Of a stretch of 37,654 bases of DNA, positions 13,647-23,000 are shown piece by piece (position 1 is the first letter of the stretch; each line of letters starts with the position of its first letter). Origin of the DNA: Candidatus Gastranaerophilales bacterium (lineage in GTDB: Bacteria > Cyanobacteriota > Vampirovibrionia > Gastranaerophilales > Gastranaerophilaceae); assembly GCA_944325555.1 (NCBI GenBank), contig CALVAN010000019.1, positions 1-37,654 on the forward strand, read 5' to 3'. The notes under the pieces were generated by a model that was not told where the DNA came from, made no database searches, and saw nothing but the letters and a program-made list of their open reading frames with translations. The translations under genes were made by a program, and so were the position numbers.

Positions 13647-16262
13647 CTAAAATTTCTTTAAATTTGCATACAAAGCGTCAACTGCTTTTTTGCCCTGTTT
13701 GCCGAAATCTATCACATACATTGACGAGGAACCTATTTGTTTTATTTCTTCAATGTGCCCTATTCCGAATTTTTCATGAAATACTCTGTCACCTTGTTTA
13801 AAACCGGAGGAAGTTTCTGCGTGGATGGCTGCCTGTGCCGCTTCTTTTGCCTTTTTTTCTTCAAGCATTCTTTTTATAGGGTTATCCTCAAGAATCTTTT
13901 TGACTCTTTCCTCGTCTTTTGCTTTATTTTGTTCGTTTTTAACAACAAAAGCTTCTCTTCTGACAAAGTTGTTTTGCTTATGTGGAGAGAGAGGTTTGTA
14001 TGCATTTCCGCTGTTTGTGTTGTCTTCTCCGTTGTAAACAGGTTTTTTCTTAACAACTTTGCTTATACTCTGTGTGTTGCTTAAGCCTGCTGACGGTGCA
14101 ATAAACCCTTTGCCAAAACTCGTTGTTTTTTCAACATACCCCGAGGAATCCGTGCGTGCTTGAGATTTAATTTTGTTAACAGCCTGATTGAAGGTGCCTT
14201 TTCTGCCAGAGGAATAGCTGTTTTCATCAGAGGTGTTTCTTTCTGTGAGGTTGTAGGGGATTTCTTCAAGAAAACGGCTTGGCGGGTTGTATTTTGTATC
14301 GCCCCACATCTGACGTCTTTTTGCGTAGGTGATAAAGAGTTTTTGTTTGGCACGTGTTACGCCTACATACATAAGGCGGCGTTCTTCTTCCATTTCCGTA
14401 TTGTTGTTAAGCGAACGGCTGTGCGGGAAGATGCCTTCCTCAAGCCCAGCAAGAAATACCGTGTCAAACTCCAGACCTTTTGCTGCGTGCAAAGTCATAA
14501 GAGTAACCGCATTGTCGGCGTCAGGAGTTTCGTCAAGGTCGCTGACCAGTGCCACCTGTGCAAGGAATTCGCCCAGTATATTTGATTCGTCCTCGGGGGC
14601 AAAATCACGGGCAACGTTGACAAGCTCCTGCAGGTTTTCTATACGGGATTGAGATTCCTCTGTGTCTTCTTGCTTTAATTCTGCAAGGTATCCCGTTTCT
14701 TCAATAATAAATGCAATAAACTCAGGCAGAGAAAGTGAGGTTCTGTTTTTGTCCAGCCTGTCTATAAGCTCGGCAAAATTTTTAAGTTTTGATTTTACGC
14801 CCGAGGAAAAATCATCGTAGGCGTCAATGTTTTGAATAACTTCATATATCGAGGAGTCTAAACCCGAAGCTATGTCCTGCAGTTTTTTGACGGTTGTGTC
14901 GCCGATGGAACGTTTAGGAACATTAATGATTCTTTTTAAACTCTGAGAGTCATGCCTGTTGTATATAAGTTTTAAGTAGGCAATGAGGTCTTTGATTTCT
15001 TTACGGTCGTAGAACTTTAACCCGCCGACCATGCGGTAAGATATTCCCTGAGAAATCAGGGCTTCTTCTATTGCACGTGATTGAGAGTTCGTTCTGTATA
15101 AAACAGCGCAGTCATTGAGGTTGCGTACGTTGCTGCGGATTTTATTTGCAATGTAGTAGGCTTCGCCAGACTCGTCCTGCGCCTCGTAGATATCAATTTT
15201 TTCGCCCTGACCTTTTGTTGAGTACAGGTTTTTGCTCAGACGTTCCGTGTTGTTGACTATGATTGCGTTTGCCGCATCAAGGATTGTGCCGACGGAGCGG
15301 TAGTTTTTTTCCAGTTTTATGAGCTTTGCGTTTTTGTAATCCGACTGGAAGTTAAGGATAATCTTGTAATCAGCCCCTCTCCAGCTGTAGATGGACTGGT
15401 CGACATCACCTACAACACACAAGCTTCTGCCTTTGAGTTCTTCGTCTGTTTTTCCGTTGGAATACAGGTGACGTATAAGCATATACTGGCTTATGTTGGT
15501 GTCTTGAAACTCGTCGACAAGAATGTGTGAGAATCTTTCGTGGTATTTGTTTCTTACTTCTTCGTTTGTGGAAAGCAGATTAACCGTCAAAAGCAGCATA
15601 TCGTCAAAATCTATTGCGTTGTTTGCAAGCAGCTGTTTTTCGTATTCGTAATAAATTTCGGAAATCTTCTGGCTGCGGTAGTCCTTTGCACGGGTTGCAA
15701 AGGCGTAGGCATCCTGCATCTTGCTTTTAGCGTTGCTGATTGCTGCTTTAACAAGTTTTGGCGCAAAGGTTTTTTCATCAATGTTGAGTTTCTTAATGGC
15801 GTTTTTGATTATGGTATTTGTGTCGGTTTCGTCATAGATAACGTAGTTGTTGTCCCATTTTCGGCCGTCGGGGCTTTTGTAGTTTTCTATGTCGAATCTC
15901 AATATTCTGCCGCAAATGTTGTGGAAGGTGCCTACCCACATTTTTTTTACGACTTCTTCGCCTATCATTTTAGAAAGACGTTCTCTCATTTCTTTTGCTG
16001 CTTTGTTGGTGAAGGTTACTGCAAGAATTTTGTACGGGTTAACCCCTGATTTTACAAGGTTAACTATACGTGTTGTCAGAACTTTTGTTTTTCCGCTGCC
16101 TGCGCCGGCAAGCACAAGCAATGCTCCTTCTTTTTCAACAACCGCCTGTCTTTGTTCGTCATTAAGACCCTTGAGTAATTCTTCCAATGCTCCCCCTGAT
16201 ACTCTAAACAATTTGCGCTGTATCTTCCGCTGCCGCAAATATCGTGATTTTTGTGTAGCCAA
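13647..16262 (-). CDS. pcrA: PcrA/UvrD-type SF1A DNA helicase
   Basis: This 871-residue 3'-5' helicase is used in nucleotide excision repair, mismatch repair and removal of RecA or stalled replisomes. It has GLNDEQRQAV (Q motif), Walker A AGAGSGKTK (52-60), DEFQDTN (Walker B), GDVDQSIYSWRGAD, LEKNYRS, LMTLHAAKGLEFDTVF and EERRLMYVGVTRAK. The C-terminal 50 residues (GDRVFHEKFGIGHI... VIDFGKQGKKAVDALYANLKKF) form the Tudor-like RNA-polymerase-binding module known in PcrA. The TTG start at 16262 has no ribosome site; a TTG nearer GLNDEQ (residue 26) is an alternative, since PcrA proteins usually begin 8-10 residues before that motif. A plus-strand promoter for the divergent gene overlaps this start. 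Confidence 0.95.
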   Translation of the reverse strand: MATQKSRYLRQRKIQRKLFRVSGGALEELLKGLNDEQRQAVVEKEGALLVLAGAGSGKTKVLTTRIVNLVKSGVNPYKILAVTFTNKAAKEMRERLSKMIGEEVVKKMWVGTFHNICGRILRFDIENYKSPDGRKWDNNYVIYDETDTNTIIKNAIKKLNIDEKTFAPKLVKAAISNAKSKMQDAYAFATRAKDYRSQKISEIYYEYEKQLLANNAIDFDDMLLLTVNLLSTNEEVRNKYHERFSHILVDEFQDTNISQYMLIRHLYSNGKTDEELKGRSLCVVGDVDQSIYSWRGADYKIILNFQSDYKNAKLIKLEKNYRSVGTILDAANAIIVNNTERLSKNLYSTKGQGEKIDIYEAQDESGEAYYIANKIRSNVRNLNDCAVLYRTNSQSRAIEEALISQGISYRMVGGLKFYDRKEIKDLIAYLKLIYNRHDSQSLKRIINVPKRSIGDTTVKKLQDIASGLDSSIYEVIQNIDAYDDFSSGVKSKLKNFAELIDRLDKNRTSLSLPEFIAFIIEETGYLAELKQEDTEESQSRIENLQELVNVARDFAPEDESNILGEFLAQVALVSDLDETPDADNAVTLMTLHAAKGLEFDTVFLAGLEEGIFPHSRSLNNNTEMEEERRLMYVGVTRAKQKLFITYAKRRQMWGDTKYNPPSRFLEEIPYNLTERNTSDENSYSSGRKGTFNQAVNKIKSQARTDSSGYVEKTTSFGKGFIAPSAGLSNTQSISKVVKKKPVYNGEDNTNSGNAYKPLSPHKQNNFVRREAFVVKNEQNKAKDEERVKKILEDNPIKRMLEEKKAKEAAQAAIHAETSSGFKQGDRVFHEKFGIGHIEEIKQIGSSSMYVIDFGKQGKKAVDALYANLKKF

Positions 16263-16263
16263 G

Positions 16264-16292
16264 TTGATGTTTCAGCTTATTTTTGTTATAAT
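16264..16292 (+). promoter_or_regulatory. Promoter TTGATG-17-TATAAT for the DprA-like gene
   Basis: TTGATG (16264-16269) and TATAAT (16287-16292) are 17 bases apart, and TGT before the -10 gives an extended -10. Transcription would start near 16299 and leave a leader of about 77 bases. Confidence 0.65.
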
Positions 16293-16375
16293 ACTTTTAA
16301 TTCTCATAATTTATGCTATTATTATGATAATCAAAAAAAAATTTTTAGTAAAATATTATATTTAGGAAAAATAAG

Positions 16376-16945
16376 ATGTCAGACGAAAACCAAGAAAAAC
16401 AAGACCAACCGATGATTATGGTTCCGACAGACGATTTAGACACCGTGTCTGAAGAAGATGCAAACACTGTTGACCAGTTGGCAATGGAGCTTGCTACGCT
16501 GCAGCAATCCACTAAAAGAATCGCTATTATCGGAAGCCGTAATTTGCCTATTACTCACCAGCAGATTATCGAAACTTTATCATATGCGTTGGTTATGCAG
16601 GGTAACACAATCATAACCTCGGGCGGTTCTTCGGGTACAAACGCAGCAACCATCCGTGGCGCAATGAAATCAAACCCTGAAAAATTAAAGGTTATTTTGC
16701 CGCAGACTATAGGTCAGCAGCCTTCTGACGTACAGGATCAGCTTATCGGTGTGCCTAATATCATTGAGCACGCTGACAGAGCAATGATGACCCTGGCTGA
16801 TGCAAGTCGTATCTGCAACAGAGAAATCATTGACGACTGCCAGCAGTTGATATGCTTCTTGTCGCATACTTCTAATACCCTGCATAAAGCAATTGAGTAT
16901 GCTGAAGAATCTCACAAAGTTATTACTGCATTCTACTTGGATTAG
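16376..16945 (+). CDS. DprA/SLOG-like Rossmann protein of the cyanobacterial type
   Basis: This 189-residue protein has a single SLOG/DprA-like nucleotide-binding domain: RIAIIGSRNLP (about 49-59), LSYALVMQGNTIITSGGSSGTNAATIRGAM, then ILPQ. It matches in length and motif order a small protein conserved in cyanobacteria and often labelled DNA recombination-mediator protein A, including ITHQQIIE near the start and CQQLICF near the end (from memory of that family). It lacks the N-terminal SAM and C-terminal winged-helix domains of true DprA, so a role in transformation is not established. The first 45 residues are acidic. AGGAAA lies upstream of the ATG. It has its own promoter and terminator. 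Confidence 0.8.
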   Translation: MSDENQEKQDQPMIMVPTDDLDTVSEEDANTVDQLAMELATLQQSTKRIAIIGSRNLPITHQQIIETLSYALVMQGNTIITSGGSSGTNAATIRGAMKSNPEKLKVILPQTIGQQPSDVQDQLIGVPNIIEHADRAMMTLADASRICNREIIDDCQQLICFLSHTSNTLHKAIEYAEESHKVITAFYLD

Positions 16946-16970
16946 AATATAAAGTAGAAATTAAATTGAC

Positions 16971-16998
16971 AAGAGCCGCAGAAAGCGGCTCTTTTTTT
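16971..16998 (+). terminator. Terminator after the DprA-like gene
   Basis: AAGAGCCGC and GCGGCTCTT form a 9-bp perfect stem with a 4-5 base loop and a run of T. Confidence 0.93.
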
Positions 16999-17116
16999 CT
17001 TTGTTTTGTAGACTGTTGAGGTATAAAATCCTAACAGCTATATTTTATTAAATTCTTCTGTAATACGAGATAAATTGGGATTTAGATCGCATTTTACACT
17101 AAAAAAGCTTAAAATT

Positions 17117-17180
17117 GTCACCCTGAACTTGTTTCAGGGTCTTACTACTGGTAAGATTCCGAAACAAGTTCGGAATGACA
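17117..17180. repeat. REP-like double hairpin
   Basis: GTCACCCTGAACTTGTTTC at the left is nearly inverted by GAAACAAGTTCGGAATGAC at the right, with CTTAC/GTAAG at the centre. Similar intergenic palindromes carrying CCTGAACTTGTTTCAGG are common in many bacterial genomes. The rest of 16999-17262 shows no gene. Confidence 0.75.
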
Positions 17181-17262
17181 TTATAACTATTACTTTGAGA
17201 GTATTTGGGGTATAGTTGTATATAAGTCCCAGATAAATTCTATTTACATTTGTGTAATATTT

Positions 17263-17281
17263 AGGTTATATTAATAAGGTT
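17263..17281 (+). promoter_or_regulatory. Promoter-proximal 19-mer shared with the 24054 gene
   Basis: AGGTTATATTAATAAGGTT ends 35 bases before the ATG at 17317. The same 19-mer with one change stands at 23994-24012, 41 bases before another ATG. It may include the -10 region of both promoters. Confidence 0.45.
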
Positions 17282-17316
17282 TAATAGTTGAGTATAGTTT
17301 TGTTGTGAGGGATAAG

Positions 17317-18393
17317 ATGGAATTTATTGAAAAATTAAACCAGTTAAAAGAGCGTGTTATCAGCTTAAAAGACAATTTACAGACAGAAGAAGCAACAAAA
17401 AATGCTTTAATAATGCCGTTTCTTAGTACACTTGGATATGATGTTTTCAACCCGTTAGAGGTCGTTCCTGAATTTATTCCTGATAGTCGTTTAAAAAAAG
17501 ATGAAAAAGTTGATTATGCCATTATTAAAGATGGTAAACCAATAATTTTACTTGAATGTAAAAAAGTTGATAATGACAAGTTGGATGTAAAAAAACATGC
17601 CAATCAGCTATTCAAATATTTTACTGCTTCAAAAGCTAAATTTATTATTTTGACTAATGGTATAGTATATAAATTTTTCTCAGATATTGAAGAACCTAAT
17701 ATATTGGATAAAGAACCATTTTTTACTTTTAATCTGTTGGAGTTTAAAGAAAATCAAGTTGAAACTCTTTCTGAATTTTGCAAGGAAAATTTTGATATTG
17801 AAAAAGCCTATTCTAATGCAGGAGATTTAAGATACATAAGGCAATTCGAAGAAGTTATTGAAAATGAATACCGTAATCCCTCTGATGATTTTATAAGATA
17901 CTTGTTAGATAAGTCTGAAATTTATGATGGTGTAAAAACAGCAAAAGTTGTTGAAAAGCACAGAAAAACGACTATTGAAGCATTTAATCTTTTTATGTCT
18001 AAAGTAATGAAAACATCTTTAGATTTCAGCTTAACCTCAAAACAAGAAGAAAAAGATAACAAAAAAGAAATAATAACTACATCTCAGGAAATTGAGGGCT
18101 ATGCTATTATAAAAGCTATATTGGAAGGAAATTTTGATATAAACAGAATTAACTATAGAGATAATGCAAGTTATTTCAATATAATTATAGACAACAATAT
18201 ATTAAAAACTGTTTGCAGGCTGTATTTAAACAAGTCAAACAAATATATTGCATTTTTGTCCTCAAATGATAATAAGGAAAAACGAAATACTGAAGAAAAA
18301 ATATTAATAAACTCCGTAAATGATATATTCAAATATAAAGATAAAATTTTAAACAGAGTGAAAGAAATAGAAGCAAATTATGCTAAAAAATAA
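17317..18393 (+). CDS. Stand-alone HsdR N-terminal-type PD-(D/E)XK nuclease domain protein
   Basis: This 358-residue protein has the type I restriction R-subunit N-terminal nuclease pattern in residues 20-130: TEEATKNALIMPFLSTLGYDVF, then VDYAI (Asp66) and PIILLECKK (Glu80, Lys82), the D-ExK catalytic set. The rest (about 150-358) is helical with no helicase motifs; HsdR proper is about 1000 residues with a DEAD-type motor. No hsdM or hsdS is nearby. Such single-domain proteins occur in many bacteria with unknown roles, possibly in defence. The ATG at 17317 has GAGG 7 bases upstream; an in-frame GTG at 17305 would overlap that site. The gene is AT-richer than its neighbours, which hints at transfer but is weak evidence here. 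Confidence 0.75.
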   Translation: MEFIEKLNQLKERVISLKDNLQTEEATKNALIMPFLSTLGYDVFNPLEVVPEFIPDSRLKKDEKVDYAIIKDGKPIILLECKKVDNDKLDVKKHANQLFKYFTASKAKFIILTNGIVYKFFSDIEEPNILDKEPFFTFNLLEFKENQVETLSEFCKENFDIEKAYSNAGDLRYIRQFEEVIENEYRNPSDDFIRYLLDKSEIYDGVKTAKVVEKHRKTTIEAFNLFMSKVMKTSLDFSLTSKQEEKDNKKEIITTSQEIEGYAIIKAILEGNFDINRINYRDNASYFNIIIDNNILKTVCRLYLNKSNKYIAFLSSNDNKEKRNTEEKILINSVNDIFKYKDKILNRVKEIEANYAKK

Positions 18394-18427
18394 TAGAAAC
18401 GACTTAAATAATAAGCCGTTTCTATTA
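18391..18427. terminator. Terminator-like hairpin between converging genes
   Basis: TAATAGAAACG and CGTTTCTATTA are perfect 11-bp arms that include the stop codon of the HsdR-N gene. There is no T-run, so termination strength is uncertain. Confidence 0.5.
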
Positions 18428-18461
18428 CCAAATTATACAGAGAAGAATTAAAATTTTCTTG

Positions 18462-19117
18462 TTATCCGCCAGCAAACAGCCTATTCTTCAACACAAGCTG
18501 CGGATATTTTTGTTTGAAGTATTCCGTTTGCTCGGGTGTAAGCTCTTGAGGTTTACGGGTGATAAGCACCATTTCCTGGCCTTTTGCCGGGTTTTTAAAA
18601 TATTTTTTATATTCGTTTTTATATTTTGACATCATCTCGGGCAGAAATCCGCAATCCTGCAGCCACGGGTCAATGCTAATTGTTTTTTTAGGGTCATTGC
18701 CTGTTTTTACATATGCGACGCTGTGGTTGAGCAGGTTGCCTGCAGTGTCCGCAAGCGAGGCTTTGCCGCAGTTTTTAACTCCGTTTAGGCGCAAGGCCAG
18801 CTCTATAAGTGAGGATTGTTCAAAACACGTGCCGAGTTTTTCCTTTGTTGTGCTGTATAAAATATTTTTGTAAAAGATAAACGGACTTTTTACAAAACGT
18901 TGTCCTCTCTGTAGGAGTTTAAAACTCTTGTTTTTTGTTTCAGAAAGTCCATAATTTTTTTTATTTGCGGGATTTTCTCCGCCGCCTCGTGAGCCGCTTT
19001 TGTATAGGCGACTACGGGAAATTCCCTGTTTACCGTACGGCGCAGGTAGTCCGCATCTTTGATGAGGCTGCTTCTTGATTTAAAAGATATATTGGAATTA
19101 TTGGGATTTATCTGCAT
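18462..19117 (-). pseudogene. Frameshifted gene, probable papain/transglutaminase-fold cysteine enzyme
   Basis: Two minus-strand frames belong together. The first (19117 to the stop at 18890) begins MQINPNNSNISFKSRS and ends LNSYREDNVL. The second stays open upstream of its first start codon (18794) and reads on as FVKSPFIFYKNILYS...LGTCFEQSSLIELALRLNG and NHSVAYV...ISIDPWLQDCG. A -1 shift (one base lost or gained around 18890-18930) would join them into about 218 residues. C (codon 18825-18827), H (18724-18726) and D (18670-18672) fall in the GxCxE...NH...DPW order of papain-like or transglutaminase-like folds; this is inference. No canonical slippery heptamer is seen, so mutation or base-calling error is likelier than programmed shifting. 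It follows the nuclease gene after 33 bases. Confidence 0.6.
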
Positions 19118-19150
19118 ACGCTCATAAAACACCTGAAAACAAAAAATTGC

Positions 19151-19819
19151 CTATATATATGGGCAGGCTCTGTAATATTTGCATTGTTTGCAGGCGGGTG
19201 TTTTGTTGCAGTAAAAATTTGTGTTTTCGTTGATGTTTGTGATTATGTCCAGAAGCTGCTTTCTGTACTGCATATAAAGCTCTTGCGTAAACGGTATGTT
19301 TATTCTGCTGTTTGCCGCCAGATTCAAATATTGCAGGGAAAGCTCCTCAGGCATTTTGATAAGTTTTTTCAGTCTTAAAATTTCATACATGCATAAAAGG
19401 TAAAAGCTGGTCTGAAACTTTACGTTTTCGGGCTTAAAGCTCGAGCCGGTTTTCCAGTCGAGAATAATATAGTTTTCGTCAAATTCAAACAGTGCGTCAA
19501 TTCTACCCGTGAGCCAGTAATTGTCGATTTTAAGGTTAAAAGGATACTCGCTTTCGATTACTTTGTAATTTTTTACATCGCTGTTTTTGAAGTTGTACCA
19601 CAAAAGCTTGTCGGCTTTGGGCAGTGCCTCTACTAACTTTGTGACCTCATTGCCCTTGAGGTAATAATTGATAATGTTGTGCAGGTTGTTTCCGGTTTTT
19701 GTTTGGGAAATCGGCTCCACTATGTGCACACGGTCTATGTAGCAGAGCTTGTATTTCTGCGGGCATTCGTCGTAGGTTTGCAGTTTGGCAAGTGTGTATG
19801 TTGTTGTGTTATTTTGCAT
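19151..19819 (-). CDS. RecB/AddB/Cas4-type PD-(D/E)XK nuclease with Fe-S cysteine set
   Basis: This 222-residue protein has the complete RecB-family nuclease pattern: TYDECPQKYKL (Cys19), GNNLHNIINYYL (His47), GRIDALFEF (Asp108), IILDWKTG (Asp121, Lys123), and FQTSFYLLCMYE (QxxxY-like). The C-terminus has C210-x2-C213-x5-C219, which with Cys19 matches the 4Fe-4S ligands known in AddB and Cas4. It is therefore probably an iron-sulfur DNA exonuclease acting with the helicase encoded just upstream. The ATG at 19819 has GGGAG 7 bases before it; a longer frame to 19888 would read into the dispersed repeat and is rejected. The helicase stop and this start are separated by one copy of that repeat. 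Confidence 0.85.
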   Translation of the reverse strand: MQNNTTTYTLAKLQTYDECPQKYKLCYIDRVHIVEPISQTKTGNNLHNIINYYLKGNEVTKLVEALPKADKLLWYNFKNSDVKNYKVIESEYPFNLKIDNYWLTGRIDALFEFDENYIILDWKTGSSFKPENVKFQTSFYLLCMYEILRLKKLIKMPEELSLQYLNLAANSRINIPFTQELYMQYRKQLLDIITNINENTNFYCNKTPACKQCKYYRACPYI

Positions 19820-19839
19820 TTTCAACTCCCGAATTTTAG

Positions 19840-20012
19840 TCTGAGATGGACCTCGCTTGTAGTGGTGCACAGAGTGCGACAGGTGCAAAATCCAAGATTT
19901 TATGCAGGTGCCCCCCTTGTACTTGTTGCCGGCGCCCTTGTTATATAGTTAATATTGTACTTGTTTATTGCGCCGGTTCAATAAGTCGGCGGGGTCAGTT
20001 GACTATATGAAA
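19840..20012. repeat. Dispersed 173-bp repeat, copy B
   Basis: It is homologous to 6180-6353 and lies between the helicase and nuclease genes. Its right end supplies the last two codons and stop of the helicase gene (the minus strand of TATATGAAA reads TTC ATA TAG in frame). In this copy ATATAGTTAA near 19945 can pair with TTGACTATAT at 20000-20009. Confidence 0.8.
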
Positions 20013-23000
20013 GATTTAAGAAAGTCTTCAATCAGACAGGATATTCTGTAATCTTTGACTTTTGAAAATCTTTTGTATTTTTTTGCGGCGCTTATGCAGA
20101 GTTTTTTCTTTGCACGTGTAACAGCCACGTAAAAAAGCCTTAAATTCTCCTGTGCCGTAAATATTTTTAGCTCCTTTTCATCTTTTTTCTTATAATTCAA
20201 ATTTAAACCTTTTACAGCTTCAATAAAACGCTCTTTTGACTTAATTTTTATTGCGTCTAAATCAACCTGCAGAGTTTCCTCGCACAGTGCGGGGATAAAC
20301 ACGTAATCAAACTCATCTCCTTTTGACTTGTGATAGGTCATTATGTGTATTGCGCTTTCCGTTTGTGTTTGATTTTCGTCCTCGCTGAAAAATTTAAACT
20401 TGCTCAAAATCGGTTTTTTAGAGAGCTCCTCTATTCTTTCAAGCAGCTGTTCCGTGTTTTTGTATTGTTCGGACATCCGTTTTAAAAGCAGCGCAATTAT
20501 GTAAATATTGGATTTTTCTACATCAGTGTTGTAGTAGTAGTTTCCTGTTTTTACAACGGTTTCTTCAAGCGTAAGCCTTGTGGTTTCAAGCCAGTAGTTT
20601 AAATCCCATAACAGCTGCGCAAGTGCTGCGGATTGCAGGTCATCCTGTTTTTGAAGAATAAATGGCGTTTTTAAATCTTTTATAAACTGCAAATCCTCGT
20701 TTGTGAGGTTCAGTATTCTCTGGCGTTTCATCTCCTGTGCGGCGTTAAGCACGGTTTCGTTTTGCCACGGATGGGCAATGAATTTCAGTAAAGAAAACAC
20801 AAGCGCAAATACAGCCTGATTCTCCAGACAATCGCTTCTGCTGATTACGTTATAGCCGTAGTTGCCGAAAAATTGCGAATACTCGTCTATTTTGTAGTTG
20901 TTTCTCACAAGTATTGCAACCGAGGCATTTTTGTCGCTTTTAAAGATATTTCTTATCTGCTGGAGAATATAGGCATTTTCTTCATTGTAGTTTTCAAAGG
21001 TTTGCACCTCGAGCCCGTTTTTTACCTCGGGGTTTTTGCCGGTTACTCCCTGCATTTTTATGTCAAAAAATGCGTCTTTTAATTCTTCTTTTGTTTTTGC
21101 GTAATCTATCAGGTTATTTGCCGTTTCGTAAACTTTTTTTGAACATCTCTGGGAATGATTCATTGATACGTTGGTGCTTGTTTTTACAAAATCTTTGAAC
21201 CCGTCTAAGTCCGCATTTGTAAAAGTTGCGGTAATCGCCTGATTAATATCTCCGCAGCGTATAAGGTTCTTGTGTTTTGCAGAGAGAAGGTTCAATAATT
21301 TTTGCTGTATTAGCGAGGAATCCTGAGCTTCGTCCTCGATTACGTAGCGGCAGAGCTCCTGATAATATTGCGCAACGTCTTTGTTTTCCTCTAATATTTT
21401 TACGCAATACACCAGCATATCATCGTAATCTATAATATTCCTGCTTTTGAGATAGTTGTTGTAAATATTATAGAATTTTATAAAAGTCTGCAGTTCTTTG
21501 TCCTTTACATAATTCACGTGTGGAATTTTATTGTTATCAGCCAATTTTAAAGAAGAAACTGCTTTTTCGTATTTGTCAAAATCCTCCTGCGAAAGCTGCA
21601 TTTTTGCCATAATCTCTCTTAAAATTTTCTGGCGCAGGTTGTCGTCACACACCTCAAAATCAGCGGTTAAACCTGCTTTTACGTAATTGGCGTTTTCTTT
21701 TAAAATTCTTAGCGCAAGCCCGTGGATGGTGGAGATGTTGGGCAGTTTTTCAAGATTGGGGCAGGCTTTTTTTATCCTTTCCTTAAAGTTTCTTGCAGCC
21801 GAATCCATATAAGTCATAACAAATATGTTTTCGCTTTTGACGCCTTGAGCAAGGAGTTTTATTATTAACGCAAGCAGAATAGTTGTTTTGCCCGCACCGG
21901 GGACGGCAGAAATTGCCATTTTACCGTTTTTGTAGTTCAAAACAGGCTTCTGGTCATCACGGGGAGTGAATTTAAAATCTATTTTTTCTGCCTCGGTTTC
22001 TTCTTTCGGGGTGATAAATTCTTCTATCCCGCCGAAATTTTCGTTCCCCTCTGTATCAAACAAACTGGAATAAGAATATATTTTTTCTTGCGCAAGCAAG
22101 GCGAGTTTGCGCAGTTGTTTTTTTGTTTTAAGTTGACCGAGTGCAATATTGTCTTCGTAGGTAAACTCTTTTTTATCCCACGATTTTTGAAAAACCCACG
22201 CATTGTATAAGGTTCCGAAATCCTCTTTTGTCCATAAAGAGGAGCTTGTATCAAGCCAGAACTGGTATTTTGTACTGAGCGAAAAATCCGTAATCTTTTG
22301 CGCCGTGGCAACCACCACCGATTTTTCTTCTACCTCGGGAGAATATGACGGATTCTCGGACATTATGGAGTTTTCCAGCTGGTTTAGTATAAGGCGCTGC
22401 ATTGCGGGATTGCTTTTTTGCGCCTCAAAAACCGTTTCAAAATCCTGTATCTGTTTTATAAAAAAGTTGAATTTTTCAAGCTGCTGCAGCTCGTCAAACG
22501 ACGGGTTAACAAGATTTTGATAAATTGCAAAAACCTTCTGTGATAAGGGTATATCCTCTTGTTTTATGCTGTTAATTGTTTCTTCCAGCGCCTTAAGCGA
22601 CTCATTGTACACGGGGTTTTGCAAATCAACCGCTTTTATTTCGCACGCCTTGTTGTAGTGCTCAACCACGGGCAGACAGTATTTTACGGGGATTTTAAGC
22701 AGGCTGCCCAGCAGATTGCGCAGCTTAAAAACGTCCGTGTCCTGTCCTAAAGCAAGGTTGAGCAGGGTCATTACGTCTTTTACAAGCGGCGTTTCCCTGA
22801 GCTTTTCGCTGCCGGAAAAATAAGAAATCTTTATGTTCAGCGGCTTAAAAATCTCCTCAAAAGTGAATTTTAAGGTTGTGTCTATAACCGGCGTAATTAC
22901 AGAGATTTCATCAGGCTGTGTGCCGTTTTTAATAAGCTCCGCTATTTTTTGCGCTGCGGCATTGAGCATCTCCAGCCTGCGTGAATAATCTGAATGCTGC

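Noticed and set aside
18890-18930. Programmed -1 frameshift joining the two frames
   Set aside because: No X-XXY-YYZ heptamer in the right frame was found at the overlap; a mutation or sequence error is simpler.
19151-19819. Cas4 as the identity of the nuclease
   Set aside because: The Cys and D-DxK pattern is shared by Cas4 and AddB; the adjacent AddAB-like helicase and the absence of Cas1/Cas2 favour an AddB-type partner.
19820-19888. N-terminal extension of the nuclease to 19888
   Set aside because: It would translate the end of the dispersed repeat, while ATG 19819 has a well-spaced GGGAG and begins directly before the family motif.
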